A stretch of 64,000 nucleotides of DNA from Ramlibacter tataouinensis TTB310 (lineage in GTDB: Bacteria; Pseudomonadota; Gammaproteobacteria; Burkholderiales; Burkholderiaceae_C), in contig NC_015677.1 of assembly GCF_000215705.1 (NCBI RefSeq), positions 1,872,001-1,936,000 on the forward strand. Reading direction: 5' to 3'. The position numbers were made by a program, and so were the translations under genes. Under the pieces are notes generated by a model. It searched no databases. It saw only the letters and a list, made by a program, of their open reading frames with translations, and was not told where the DNA came from. Below, piece after piece: positions 1 to 7,283 of the stretch. Position 1 is the first letter of the stretch. Every line of letters starts with the position of its first letter.

Positions 1-85
1 TCGGCCTTCCACAAGTGGCTCGGGGCCAACAAGTCCGCGGAAGGTTCGCGGCGCCTCACGAGCACAACGAAGAAGGAGCATTCAC
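1..85. other. Spacer upstream of rpmI
   Basis: No recognisable gene end lies here. infC normally precedes rpmI, but none of the three forward frames reads as an IF3 C-terminus. The only clear signal is the AAGGAG Shine-Dalgarno of rpmI about 9 bases before its ATG. infC, if present, must end before the window. Confidence 0.5.
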
Positions 86-289
86 ATGCCCAAGATGAAG
101 ACCAAGAGCGGCGCCAAGAAGCGTTTCCGCGTCCGTCCCGGTGGGACCGTCAAGCGTGGCCAGGCTTTCAAGCGCCACATCCTGACGAAGAAGACCACCA
201 AGAACAAGCGCCATCTGCGTGGTGCGGTCGCTGTGCATGAGACCAACATGGGTCACATGGCGCAGATGCTGCCGTTCGCCGGCCTGTAA
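86..289 (+). CDS. rpmI: 50S ribosomal protein L35
   Basis: Small basic protein of the large ribosomal subunit, 67 aa (family usually 64-67). It begins [16 protein letters not shown], the family signature, and continues with the typical Lys/Arg-rich body ([15 protein letters not shown]). The ATG is preceded by AAGGAG at good spacing. rplT follows 25 bases later, giving the conserved (infC)-rpmI-rplT-pheS-pheT order, so co-transcription is expected. In enterobacteria L20 represses this operon at the translational level. Whether that applies here cannot be seen. Confidence 0.97.
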   Translation: MPKMKTKSGAKKRFRVRPGGTVKRGQAFKRHILTKKTTKNKRHLRGAVAVHETNMGHMAQMLPFAGL

Positions 290-314
290 ACACTGACGGA
301 CAAGGAGAAAACAC

Positions 315-674
315 ATGCCTCGCGTCAAACGCGGCGTCACCGCCCGCGCCCGCCACAAGAAAGTTCTCGCCCTGGCCAAGGGCTTCCGCGGCCGCCGCGG
401 CAACGTCTTCCGCATCGCCAAAGAGGCGGTGATGAAGGCCGGGCAGTACGCCTACCGCGACCGCCGCACCAAGAAGCGCGTGTTCCGCCAGCTGTGGATC
501 GCCCGCATCAACGCGGCCGCGCGCGAGTGCGGCCTGACCTACAGCCAGTTCGCCAACGGCATCCGCAAGGCCGGTATCGAGATCGACCGCAAGGTGCTGG
601 CCGACCTCGCCGTGCACGACAAGGCGGCCTTTGCCGGCATCGTGGAGCAGGCCAAGGCCAAGCTGGCTGCCTGA
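315..674 (+). CDS. rplT: 50S ribosomal protein L20
   Basis: Large-subunit assembly protein binding 23S rRNA early in assembly, 119 aa, the usual length. N-terminus [16 protein letters not shown] and the segment [19 protein letters not shown] are diagnostic of L20. The ATG has a strong SD (AAGGAG, spacing 8). It follows rpmI directly. Downstream, before pheS, there are two hairpins with T runs (see separate entries), so expression of pheST probably depends on partial read-through from this ribosomal operon. Confidence 0.98.
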   Translation: MPRVKRGVTARARHKKVLALAKGFRGRRGNVFRIAKEAVMKAGQYAYRDRRTKKRVFRQLWIARINAAARECGLTYSQFANGIRKAGIEIDRKVLADLAVHDKAAFAGIVEQAKAKLAA

Positions 675-681
675 GCTCACG

Positions 682-707
682 GCGGGCGCGCACGTGGCGC
701 CCGCTTT
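682..707 (+). terminator. First hairpin of tandem terminator/attenuator before pheS
   Basis: Perfect 8-bp inverted repeat GCGGGCGC (682-689) / GCGCCCGC (697-704), 7-nt loop, then TTT. It starts 8 bases after the rplT stop. It is a weak intrinsic terminator by its short T tract and lies just ahead of a second, stronger hairpin. Confidence 0.6.
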
Positions 708-723
708 CGCGAAACCTCAAGGA

Positions 724-756
724 CAGGGGCTAGGGCGCAGCACTAGCCCCTGTTTT
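724..756 (+). terminator. Second hairpin (attenuator-like) ending 6 bases before pheS
   Basis: Perfect 9-bp stem CAGGGGCTA (724-732) / TAGCCCCTG (744-752), 11-nt loop, followed by TTTT (753-756), a classic Rho-independent shape. The pheS ATG is at 763, leaving no room for a promoter or a normal ribosome-binding site. This points to attenuation or regulated read-through from rplT into pheST. Confidence 0.75.
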
Positions 757-762
757 CGTCTG

Positions 763-1824
763 ATGACCACCAACGATCTCGAATCCATCGTCGCGGCCGC
801 CCGCCAGGCGTTCGCCCAGGCGGCCACGCCGGCCGAACTGGAGAACGCCAAGGCGCAGTTCACCGGCAAGTCGGGCCGCGTCACCGAGCTGATGAAGGGC
901 ATGGCCGCGCTCCCGGTCGACGAGAAGAAGACGCGCGGCGCGGCGATCAACCAGGCCAAGCAGGCGATCGAGGCGGCGCTGCACGAGCGCCGCCAGGCGC
1001 TGGCCGACGCCGAGCTGGAAGCGCAGCTCGAGGCCGAGGCGCTCGACGTGTCGCTTCCGGGCCGCCTGCGCGAGCCCGGCGCACTGCACCCGATCACGCT
1101 GACCCAGGAACGCATCGAGCTGATCTTCGCCAGCATGGGCTTCGACGTGGCCGACGGCCCCGAAGTCGAGAGCGACTGGCACAGCTTCACGTCGCTGAAC
1201 AACCCGCCCAACCACCCGGCGCGCTCGATGCAGGACACGTTCTACGTGGACATCAAGGGCGACGACGGCATCCCGTACAACCTGCGGCCGCACACCAGCC
1301 CGATGCAGGTGCGCTACGCCCACCAGCGCGTCAAGAAGTACGCCGAGGCGGTCCGGCGCGGCGAGCCCATGCCGGACATCCGCGTGATCGCACCGGGGCG
1401 CACGTACCGCGTGGACAACGACGCCACCCACTCGCCCATGTTCCACCAGTGCGAAGGCCTGTGGCTGGGCGAGAACGTGAGCTTCAAGGACCTGAAGGTC
1501 GTCTTCACCGACTTCTGCCGCACCTTCTTCGAAAGCGACGACCTGGCGCTGCGCTTCCGCCCCAGCTTCTTCCCGTTCACCGAGCCTTCCGCCGAGATCG
1601 ACATCCAGTTCCAGAGCGGCCCGCTGGCCGGCCGCTGGCTGGAGATCTCCGGCTCCGGGCAGGTGCACCCGCAGGTGGTGCGCAACATGGGCCTCGATCC
1701 TGAAAAGTACATCGGCTTCGCCTTCGGCATGGGCATGGACCGCCTGACCATGCTGCGCTACGGCGTCAGCGACCTGCGCCTGTTCTTCGACGGCGACATC
1801 CGCTTCCTCAAGCAATTCCGGTAA
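763..1824 (+). CDS. pheS: Phenylalanine--tRNA ligase alpha subunit
   Basis: Catalytic alpha subunit of the alpha2-beta2 Phe-tRNA synthetase, which charges tRNA-Phe in the cytoplasm. 353 aa, in the normal range. Residues 1-90 form the predicted N-terminal coiled coil that contacts tRNA. Class II motifs are visible: [11 protein letters not shown] near residue 175, [20 protein letters not shown] leading to CEGLW near 226, and motif 3 [13 protein letters not shown] near 322. The start is the ATG of MTTNDLES. A longer upstream frame exists but runs through the two hairpins. No Shine-Dalgarno precedes the ATG, since TGTTTTCGTCTG occupies that place, which is unusual for this window. It is followed by pheT after 3 bases. 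Confidence 0.97.
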   Translation: MTTNDLESIVAAARQAFAQAATPAELENAKAQFTGKSGRVTELMKGMAALPVDEKKTRGAAINQAKQAIEAALHERRQALADAELEAQLEAEALDVSLPGRLREPGALHPITLTQERIELIFASMGFDVADGPEVESDWHSFTSLNNPPNHPARSMQDTFYVDIKGDDGIPYNLRPHTSPMQVRYAHQRVKKYAEAVRRGEPMPDIRVIAPGRTYRVDNDATHSPMFHQCEGLWLGENVSFKDLKVVFTDFCRTFFESDDLALRFRPSFFPFTEPSAEIDIQFQSGPLAGRWLEISGSGQVHPQVVRNMGLDPEKYIGFAFGMGMDRLTMLRYGVSDLRLFFDGDIRFLKQFR

Positions 1825-1827
1825 GCC

Positions 1828-4248
1828 ATGCAATTCCCCGAGTCCTGGCTGCGCGCGTTCTGCAACCCGCCGCTGTCCACGCAACAGATCGCCGACGTGC
1901 TCACCATGGGTGGCATGGAGGTGGAAGACCTGCGCCCGGTCGCGCCGCCTTTCACCCAGGTGGTGGTGGGCGAGATCAAGGAGGCCGTCCAGCATCCCAA
2001 CGCCGATCGCCTGCGGGTGTGCCAAGTGGACGTGGGGCAGGGCCGGCTGCTCAATATCGTCTGCGGCGCCCCGAACGCCCGCGCGGGCATCAAGGTGCCC
2101 ACCGCGTTGGTCGGTGCCGAGCTGCCGCCGGGCGAGGACGGCAAGCCGTTCGCCATCAAGCTGGGCAAGCTGCGCGGCGTCGAGAGCCAGGGCATGCTGT
2201 GCTCGGCGCGCGAACTCAAGCTCAGCGAGGACCATGGGGGCCTGCTGGAGCTGGCGGCGGACGCTCCGGTCGGCAAGAGCCTGCGCGAGGTGCTGAACCT
2301 CGACGACCACGTCTTCACGCTCAAGCTCACTCCCAACCTGGCGCATGCGCTGTCGGTGTACGGCGTCGCCCGCGAGCTGTCGGCGCTGACCGGCGCCCCA
2401 TTGAGGGAGCCGAAATTCGAGCCAGTGCCGCCGTGCCACGACGCCAGGCTGAAGGTCAGGCTGAACGCCCCGGACCTCTGCGGGCGCTTCAGCGGCCGCA
2501 TCATCCGCAACGTCGACACCCGGGCCAAGACGCCGCAGTGGATGGTGGACCGCTTGGCCGGCTGCGGCCAGCGCAGCGTCACCGCATTGGTCGACATCTC
2601 CAATTACGTGATGTTCGAGTTCGGCCGGCCCTCGCACATCTTCGACCACGACAAGATCCACGGTGCGCTGGACGTGCGCTGGGGCCGCCCGGGCGAAAAG
2701 CTCAGGCTGCTGAACGGCAGCACGATCGAGGTCGACGGCAGGGTCGGCGTGATCGCTGACGACGTCCAGGTCGAGTCGCTGGCGGGCATCATGGGCGGCG
2801 ATGCCACCGCCGTGTCCGACGACACCCGGAACGTCTATGTCGAGGCCGCCTTCTGGTGGCCGGAAGCGGTGCAGGGGCGTTCCCGGCGCTACAACTTCTC
2901 CACCGACGCGGGCCACCGCTTCGAGCGCGGCGTCGACCCGAGCACGACGGTCGAACACATCGAGCACGTCACCCGCCTCATCCTGGACATCTGCGGCGGC
3001 GAGGCCGGCCCCCTGGACGACCAGGTAGCCAGGCTGCCGCAGCGCAAGCCGGTGCAGCTGCGCGTCGCCCGTGCCGCCAGGGTGATCGGCATGGCTGTCA
3101 CCGAGCGGCAATGCCTGGACGCCTTCGCCCGCCTGCGGCTGCCGGCCCAGGCGGACAACGGCGTCGTCACCGTGACGCCGCCGCCGTACCGCTTCGACCT
3201 GGCGATCGAGGAGGACCTGGTCGAAGAGGTGGCGCGCATCGTCGGCTACGAGCGCCTGCCCACCACGCCGCCCCTGGCGCCCATCACCGCCAAGCTGCCG
3301 CCGGAGAGCCGGCGCAGCCGCTTCGCGCTGCGGCGCCTGCTGGCCGCCCTGGGTTACCAGGAAACCATCAACTTCAGCTTCGTCGAGGCGGCCTGGGAGC
3401 GCGACCTGGCCGGCAACGCCGATCCGGTGCGCCTGCTCAACCCGATCGCCAGCCAGATGAGCGTGATGCGCTCCTCGCTGCTGGGTTCCTTGCTGCAGGT
3501 GCTGAAGTTCAACCTGGACCGCAAGGCCGACCGCGTGCGCATCTTCGAGGTGGGCCGCGTGTTCCGCCGCGACGCGTCCGTGGCCACCACCGACACGACG
3601 GTGCGCGGCGTGCACCAGCCCATGCACCTGGCGGGCCTGGCCTTCGGTGCGGCCGAGGGCCTGCAGTGGGGCCGCAAGGAGCAGGGCGCCGTCGACTTCT
3701 TCGACGTCAAGGGCGATGTCGAGGCGCTGCTGTCGCCGCGCCGGGCGGAATTCCGCCCCGGCGAGCACCCGGCGCTGCACCCCGGGCGCTGCGCCACGAT
3801 CTGGCTGGACGGCCGGCAGGTCGGCGTCCTGGGCGAACTGCATCCGCGCTGGCGCCAGGGCTGGGAACTGCCCGAGCCTGCGGTGCTGTTCGAGATCGAT
3901 CTCGAGGCCGCCTCGCAGCGGCCGGTGCCCGCCTTCCGCGGCGTGCCGCGGGTGCAGCCGGTAGAACGCGACATCGCCATCGTGGTGCGTGACGACGTCA
4001 GCCATGCCGACCTGATGCGCGCCATCCACGGTGCCCAGGCGGGCGGCCTGCTGCGGCAGGCACTGTTGTTCGATGTCTACAAGCCCCGGCAGGCCGCCGC
4101 GGGGCTGGCAGCCAATGAGAAGAGCCTGGCCGTGCGCTTGACGCTGGGTGGCATGGAAGCAACACTGACGGATGCCCAGATCGAGGCAGCGGTGCAATCC
4201 GTCATCGATCGCATCGCCCGCGAGGTGGGCGGGCGGCTGCGCAGCTGA
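1828..4248 (+). CDS. pheT: Phenylalanine--tRNA ligase beta subunit
   Basis: Beta subunit of Phe-tRNA synthetase, 806 aa (family about 790-820). It carries the EMAP-type tRNA-binding domain (about residues 40-150, with NADRLRVCQVDVG), the B3/B4 editing region that clears Tyr-tRNA-Phe, the B5 domain, and the C-terminal ferredoxin-fold anticodon-binding domain from about residue 704 to the end (PRVQPVERDIAIVVRDDVS). It begins 3 bases after pheS and is almost certainly translated from the same message. Shadow frames on the other strand are long because of GC bias and are not genes. Confidence 0.97.
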   Translation: MQFPESWLRAFCNPPLSTQQIADVLTMGGMEVEDLRPVAPPFTQVVVGEIKEAVQHPNADRLRVCQVDVGQGRLLNIVCGAPNARAGIKVPTALVGAELPPGEDGKPFAIKLGKLRGVESQGMLCSARELKLSEDHGGLLELAADAPVGKSLREVLNLDDHVFTLKLTPNLAHALSVYGVARELSALTGAPLREPKFEPVPPCHDARLKVRLNAPDLCGRFSGRIIRNVDTRAKTPQWMVDRLAGCGQRSVTALVDISNYVMFEFGRPSHIFDHDKIHGALDVRWGRPGEKLRLLNGSTIEVDGRVGVIADDVQVESLAGIMGGDATAVSDDTRNVYVEAAFWWPEAVQGRSRRYNFSTDAGHRFERGVDPSTTVEHIEHVTRLILDICGGEAGPLDDQVARLPQRKPVQLRVARAARVIGMAVTERQCLDAFARLRLPAQADNGVVTVTPPPYRFDLAIEEDLVEEVARIVGYERLPTTPPLAPITAKLPPESRRSRFALRRLLAALGYQETINFSFVEAAWERDLAGNADPVRLLNPIASQMSVMRSSLLGSLLQVLKFNLDRKADRVRIFEVGRVFRRDASVATTDTTVRGVHQPMHLAGLAFGAAEGLQWGRKEQGAVDFFDVKGDVEALLSPRRAEFRPGEHPALHPGRCATIWLDGRQVGVLGELHPRWRQGWELPEPAVLFEIDLEAASQRPVPAFRGVPRVQPVERDIAIVVRDDVSHADLMRAIHGAQAGGLLRQALLFDVYKPRQAAAGLAANEKSLAVRLTLGGMEATLTDAQIEAAVQSVIDRIAREVGGRLRS

Positions 4249-4275
4249 TGCCGTGTGACGAGGAGGACAACAACG

Positions 4276-4638
4276 ATGCAAGAACAAGAGGCAGCCATGG
4301 AATTCACCGTCGAGAGCCTGGAAACACCGGCCCTGACCAAGGCGCAGCTGGCCGAGCTGCTGTTCGAGCGGATCGGCCTGAACAAGCGCGAGTCCAAGGA
4401 CATGATCGACGCCTTTTTCGACCTGGTGGCGGGCAGCCTGGTAGGCGGCGACGACGTGAAGATCTCCGGCTTCGGCAATTTCCAGATCCGCACCAAGGCG
4501 CCACGGCCCGGCCGCAATCCGCGCACCGGCGAGGCCATCCCCATCCAGGCGCGGCGCGTCGTCACCTTCCATGCCAGCCACAAGCTCAAGGAGCAGATCC
4601 AGGGCAATGGCATCGACAGCGGCACGGCCGAAGACTGA
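4276..4638 (+). CDS. ihfA: Integration host factor alpha subunit
   Basis: Sequence-specific DNA-bending protein of the HU/IHF family, working as a heterodimer with IhfB in transcription, replication and recombination. 120 aa from the chosen ATG at 4276, which has an AGGAGG at 4261-4266. A GTG at 4255 would add seven residues but has no SD. The DNA-contacting arm with the family signature [18 protein letters not shown] starts near residue 65. The position directly after pheT is the conserved proteobacterial arrangement. The N-terminus is slightly extended and acidic compared with enteric IhfA. Confidence 0.95.
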   Translation: MQEQEAAMEFTVESLETPALTKAQLAELLFERIGLNKRESKDMIDAFFDLVAGSLVGGDDVKISGFGNFQIRTKAPRPGRNPRTGEAIPIQARRVVTFHASHKLKEQIQGNGIDSGTAED

Positions 4639-4752
4639 CTGGTACAGGCGCCACGGTCCGGCAGCGGGCCCGCCGAGCGCGCAATCCGCCCTTGGCAGGC
4701 CGGGGTGGCTTAGAGTAACCTCGCAGCTCCCTCTCCTACAACATTGATTTCA

Positions 4753-5202
4753 ATGGAGAAAGCTCTTCCCTCCATACCGGCCAAGCGCTACTTCACCATC
4801 GGTGAGGTCAGCGACCTGTGCGGCGTCAAGCCGCACGTGCTGCGGTATTGGGAGCAGGAGTTCACGCAGCTGCGCCCGATGAAGCGGCGCGGCAACCGCC
4901 GCTACTACCAGCACCACGAGGTGCTGATGATCCGCCGCATCCGCGACCTGCTGTACGACCAGGGCTTCACCATCAGCGGCGCGCGCAACAAGCTGCAGGA
5001 GCTGGTGCAGGGCGAACGCGACCGGCGGCGCGCCGGCGAGGTCATGCTGGAGGGCGTGGAGGTGATCGAGGTCGAGGACTCGGGCTTCGGTGATTTCGAG
5101 GACAGCGTGCCGGCCGAGGACCGCGAGTTCGTCTCCGAGAAGCTGTCGCTGGTGCGGCGCGAGCTGTTCGAGATCCGCGATCTGCTGTCCCCGGCCTACT
5201 GA
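4753..5202 (+). CDS. MerR-family transcriptional regulator
   Basis: 149-aa regulator with an N-terminal MerR winged helix (YFTIGEVSDLCGVKPHVLRYWEQEF, residues about 14-38) followed by the wing and a helix (ISGARNKLQELVQ). The C-terminal half is acidic and lacks the Cys ligands of metal-sensing MerR proteins, so the effector is unknown. This gene regularly follows ihfA in beta- and gammaproteobacteria. A TTG at 4744 would add three residues. I prefer the ATG at 4753, although neither has a good SD. It lies 114 bases after ihfA and just upstream of tRNA-Pro. Confidence 0.9.
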   Translation: MEKALPSIPAKRYFTIGEVSDLCGVKPHVLRYWEQEFTQLRPMKRRGNRRYYQHHEVLMIRRIRDLLYDQGFTISGARNKLQELVQGERDRRRAGEVMLEGVEVIEVEDSGFGDFEDSVPAEDREFVSEKLSLVRRELFEIRDLLSPAY

Positions 5203-5228
5203 GGCGCCGTGCGCCGGCGCCGCGCGGC

Positions 5229-5234
5229 TATAAT
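5229..5234 (+). promoter_or_regulatory. -10 box of tRNA-Pro promoter
   Basis: A perfect TATAAT lies 11 bases before the mature tRNA 5' end. No good -35 hexamer is visible 17 bases upstream, where the merR-type gene has just ended. Confidence 0.6.
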
Positions 5235-5245
5235 CGCGGGCTTGT

Positions 5246-5322
5246 CGGCGTGTAGCGCAGCCTGGTAGCGCACTTGCATGGGGTGCAAGGGGTCGCGAGT
5301 TCGAATCCCGCCACGCCGACCA
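5246..5322 (+). tRNA. tRNA-Pro (anticodon GGG)
   Basis: 77-nt cloverleaf with an encoded CCA. Acceptor arms CGGCGTG (5246-5252) / CACGCCG (5312-5318), discriminator A, then CCA. Anticodon stem CTTGC/GCAAG with loop ATGGGGT gives anticodon GGG, reading CCC and CCU. The T arm contains GTTCGAATCC. The C at position 1 fits the usual tRNA-Pro identity. A terminator follows 8 bases later, so this is a monocistronic tRNA gene. Confidence 0.96.
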
Positions 5323-5330
5323 TCCATCCG

Positions 5331-5368
5331 AAGGGTTGGCAGGACATCCTGCCAACCCTTCTTCTTTT
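5331..5368 (+). terminator. Intrinsic terminator of tRNA-Pro
   Basis: Perfect inverted repeat: AAGGGTTGGCAGGA (5331-5344) pairs with TCCTGCCAACCCTT (5347-5360), followed by CTTCTTTT. Very stable, and directly after the tRNA. Confidence 0.9.
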
Positions 5369-5409
5369 GTGGCTGTGCTGAGGGGCGCGGGCATAGAATT
5401 GGACAGCAT

Positions 5410-6342
5410 GTGGCTCATCCCCGTCACCCTCTGCCGGAAGCCGACCTGATCGTGGCCACCGTTGTTTTCGCTGACCTGGTCGGCAGCATCGGCATCTTCG
5501 AGCGGCTGGGCGACGAGACGGCCGGCCGCTTCGTGACCCAGCTGACGACCGCGCTGTCCAAGACCTTCGAGCAGCACCGGGGCCGGGTCGTCAAGCTGCT
5601 GGGCGACGGCCTGTTCGTGGTGTTCCCCCAGGAGCGCGACGCGCTGGAGGCCTGCGTGGCGATCCAGAAGCGCCTGATCGACAAGCCGGTGTACCCCGGC
5701 GGCACGGGCAGTCCGGTGCAGATGCAGATGGGGCTGGAGTCGGGCGAGGTGGTCGAGATCGAAGGCGACTGCTACGGCGACGCCGTCAACAGCGCGGCGC
5801 GGCTGGCCGACCTGGCGGGCGCGGAGCAGATCCTCACGACCCAGCGGGTGCGCGACGCCCTGGGCCCGCTGCCGCACCTGCAGCTGCGCAGCCTGGGGCC
5901 GATGTACCTGCGCGGCAAATCCGAAACCACCGAGGTGTTCCGCGTCGACTGGCGCGTCGAGCGCGACACCGACGCCACCGTGATGGGCGTGTCCCTGTTC
6001 AAGGCCATGGCGCAGGGCCTGCTGGAGCTGGCCACGGCGCAGCAGCGGGTCAAGCTGGCGCCCCTGGGCGAGCGGCTGACGCTGGGCCGCGCCACCGCCT
6101 CTTCGCTGCAGTTCAACGACTCGCGCGTCTCGCGCCTGCATGCCACGGTGGAGTGGCGCAGCGGGCAGTTCGTGCTCAGCGATGCCTCCAGCTTCGGCAC
6201 CTGGGTCTACGTGGGCAACCAGAGCGAGCCGGTCATCCTGCGGCGCACCGAGTGCTATCTGGTCGGGCAGGGCCGCATCATCCTGGGCTGCGACGCCCAG
6301 GCCGACAACGCACCGGTCGTCCAGTTCACGGTGAAGACCTGA
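5410..6342 (+). CDS. Class III adenylate/guanylate cyclase with C-terminal FHA domain
   Basis: About 310 aa, predicted cytoplasmic. Residues 15-180 are a class III nucleotide cyclase domain. The two metal-binding aspartates are at D22 (VVFADLVGS) and D66 (KLLGDGLFVVF), and ESGEVVEIEGDCYGDAVN follows. Residues about 215-305 are a forkhead-associated domain (LTLGRA, then DSRVSRLHATV, a typical phospho-Thr-binding pattern). It probably makes cAMP or cGMP under control of a phosphoprotein. The start is uncertain: GTG 5410 has a weak GGA upstream, while GTG 5452 would leave only a short lead into the cyclase strand. The next gene, another FHA protein, begins right after the stop, and a Ser/Thr kinase follows, suggesting a joint signalling unit. 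Confidence 0.88.
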   Translation: MAHPRHPLPEADLIVATVVFADLVGSIGIFERLGDETAGRFVTQLTTALSKTFEQHRGRVVKLLGDGLFVVFPQERDALEACVAIQKRLIDKPVYPGGTGSPVQMQMGLESGEVVEIEGDCYGDAVNSAARLADLAGAEQILTTQRVRDALGPLPHLQLRSLGPMYLRGKSETTEVFRVDWRVERDTDATVMGVSLFKAMAQGLLELATAQQRVKLAPLGERLTLGRATASSLQFNDSRVSRLHATVEWRSGQFVLSDASSFGTWVYVGNQSEPVILRRTECYLVGQGRIILGCDAQADNAPVVQFTVKT

Positions 6343-6343
6343 G

Positions 6344-7225
6344 GTGGTGCCCGGCCCGCCCTTTCTCGAACTGCGCATCGCCGGTCCCGGGGTGGACCTG
6401 GTGTGCCAGCTCGAGGCCGGCGCGGACGAACTGCTGGTGGGCCGCGATGCGTCCTGCGCCGTGTGCCTGCCGGACCCCCGCCGCAGCATCTCGCGCCGGC
6501 ATCTGGCCGTGCGGAACCAGGGCGGCGAGCTGCACTTCCGGGTGCTGTCCCAGGTCAACGGCGTGCAGATGCCGTTCGGCGAGGCGCCGCCCGGAGCCAG
6601 GGGCGTGCTGCGTCCGGGCCAGCAGATGGGCCTGGGCGGCTACGTGCTGACCGTGGTGCCCCCTGCTGCCCAGGCGGTTGCTCAGCCGCAGGACGATCCC
6701 TGGGCGGTGTTCGAGCAGCAGGACGCTTCGGGCACCGTGGCCCGGCCGCGCGCCCTGCTGCCGGCGACAGGGCCCGCCGAGATCCCGACCAGCAGCGAGA
6801 ACGATCCGTTCGGCGACTGGGGCTTCCAGAGCGGTTTCGGACCGGGCGGCGAAGGCGATCCGGCGACCGGCCTGGAACCGTTCTTCCACGGCCTGGGGCT
6901 GACGGATGCGGCCGCCGGGCCGCTCAGCGACCGGGAGCTCGAGGCCATGGGGCGGCTGGTGCGCGAAGCCGTGCTCGGACTGCTGGCTCTGCATCGACCA
7001 CGGCCCGGCGACCCGGTTACCATGGCGGCCAATCCCCTGACGTCCGATGAGCCCGCCGCGGCCAAGCTGCGCTATTTGTTCGGCGGGCACGCGGCCCAGG
7101 GTGGGCAGATGAGCCCCGACCAAGCCCTGCGGCAGCTGCTGCAGGACCTGGGCAACTATTTCACGGCGGCGTCCGCCGGGCGGGACGTGGCGGGCCAAGC
7201 GGCTGCAGACCCGGACCCGGGGTGA
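6344..7225 (+). CDS. FHA-domain protein related to T6SS TagH/ImpI
   Basis: 293 aa. N-terminal FHA domain, residues about 5-105 (LLVGRDASCAVCLPD, RRSISRRHLAV). The middle, residues 110-170, is low-complexity. The C-terminus, about 180-285, resembles the C-terminal domain of type VI secretion FHA proteins (FFHGLGL, REAVLGLLALHR, NPLTSDEPAAAKLRYLFGG, LSPDQALRQLLQDL). That domain normally continues with a longer alpha-helical end, so this copy looks shortened. No other T6SS gene is in the window. It starts with GTG two bases after the cyclase-FHA stop. The role is inferred as a phospho-dependent scaffold for the kinase downstream. Confidence 0.75.
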   Translation: MVPGPPFLELRIAGPGVDLVCQLEAGADELLVGRDASCAVCLPDPRRSISRRHLAVRNQGGELHFRVLSQVNGVQMPFGEAPPGARGVLRPGQQMGLGGYVLTVVPPAAQAVAQPQDDPWAVFEQQDASGTVARPRALLPATGPAEIPTSSENDPFGDWGFQSGFGPGGEGDPATGLEPFFHGLGLTDAAAGPLSDRELEAMGRLVREAVLGLLALHRPRPGDPVTMAANPLTSDEPAAAKLRYLFGGHAAQGGQMSPDQALRQLLQDLGNYFTAASAGRDVAGQAAADPDPG

Positions 7226-7283
7226 GATGCTGTGGAAGGGCGAGGGCTAGAATCTGTGTCCTCCCGTTACCAAGACTGATGAA

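Noticed and set aside
1..85. Possible infC 3' end
   Set aside because: None of the forward frames reads like an IF3 C-terminus, so I left it as spacer.
730..4581. A 1283-codon open frame on the minus strand across pheS-pheT
   Set aside because: It is a GC-bias shadow of pheST: low-complexity His/Ala/Gln/Arg composition, no domains, and both genes opposite it are unmistakable.
5246..5322. tRNA-Pro as an integration (att) site
   Set aside because: No integrase, no repeated tRNA 3' end and no island genes follow.
5278..5409. N-terminal extension of the cyclase into tRNA-Pro and its terminator
   Set aside because: It would require coding through a tRNA and a strong terminator; later GTG starts fit better.
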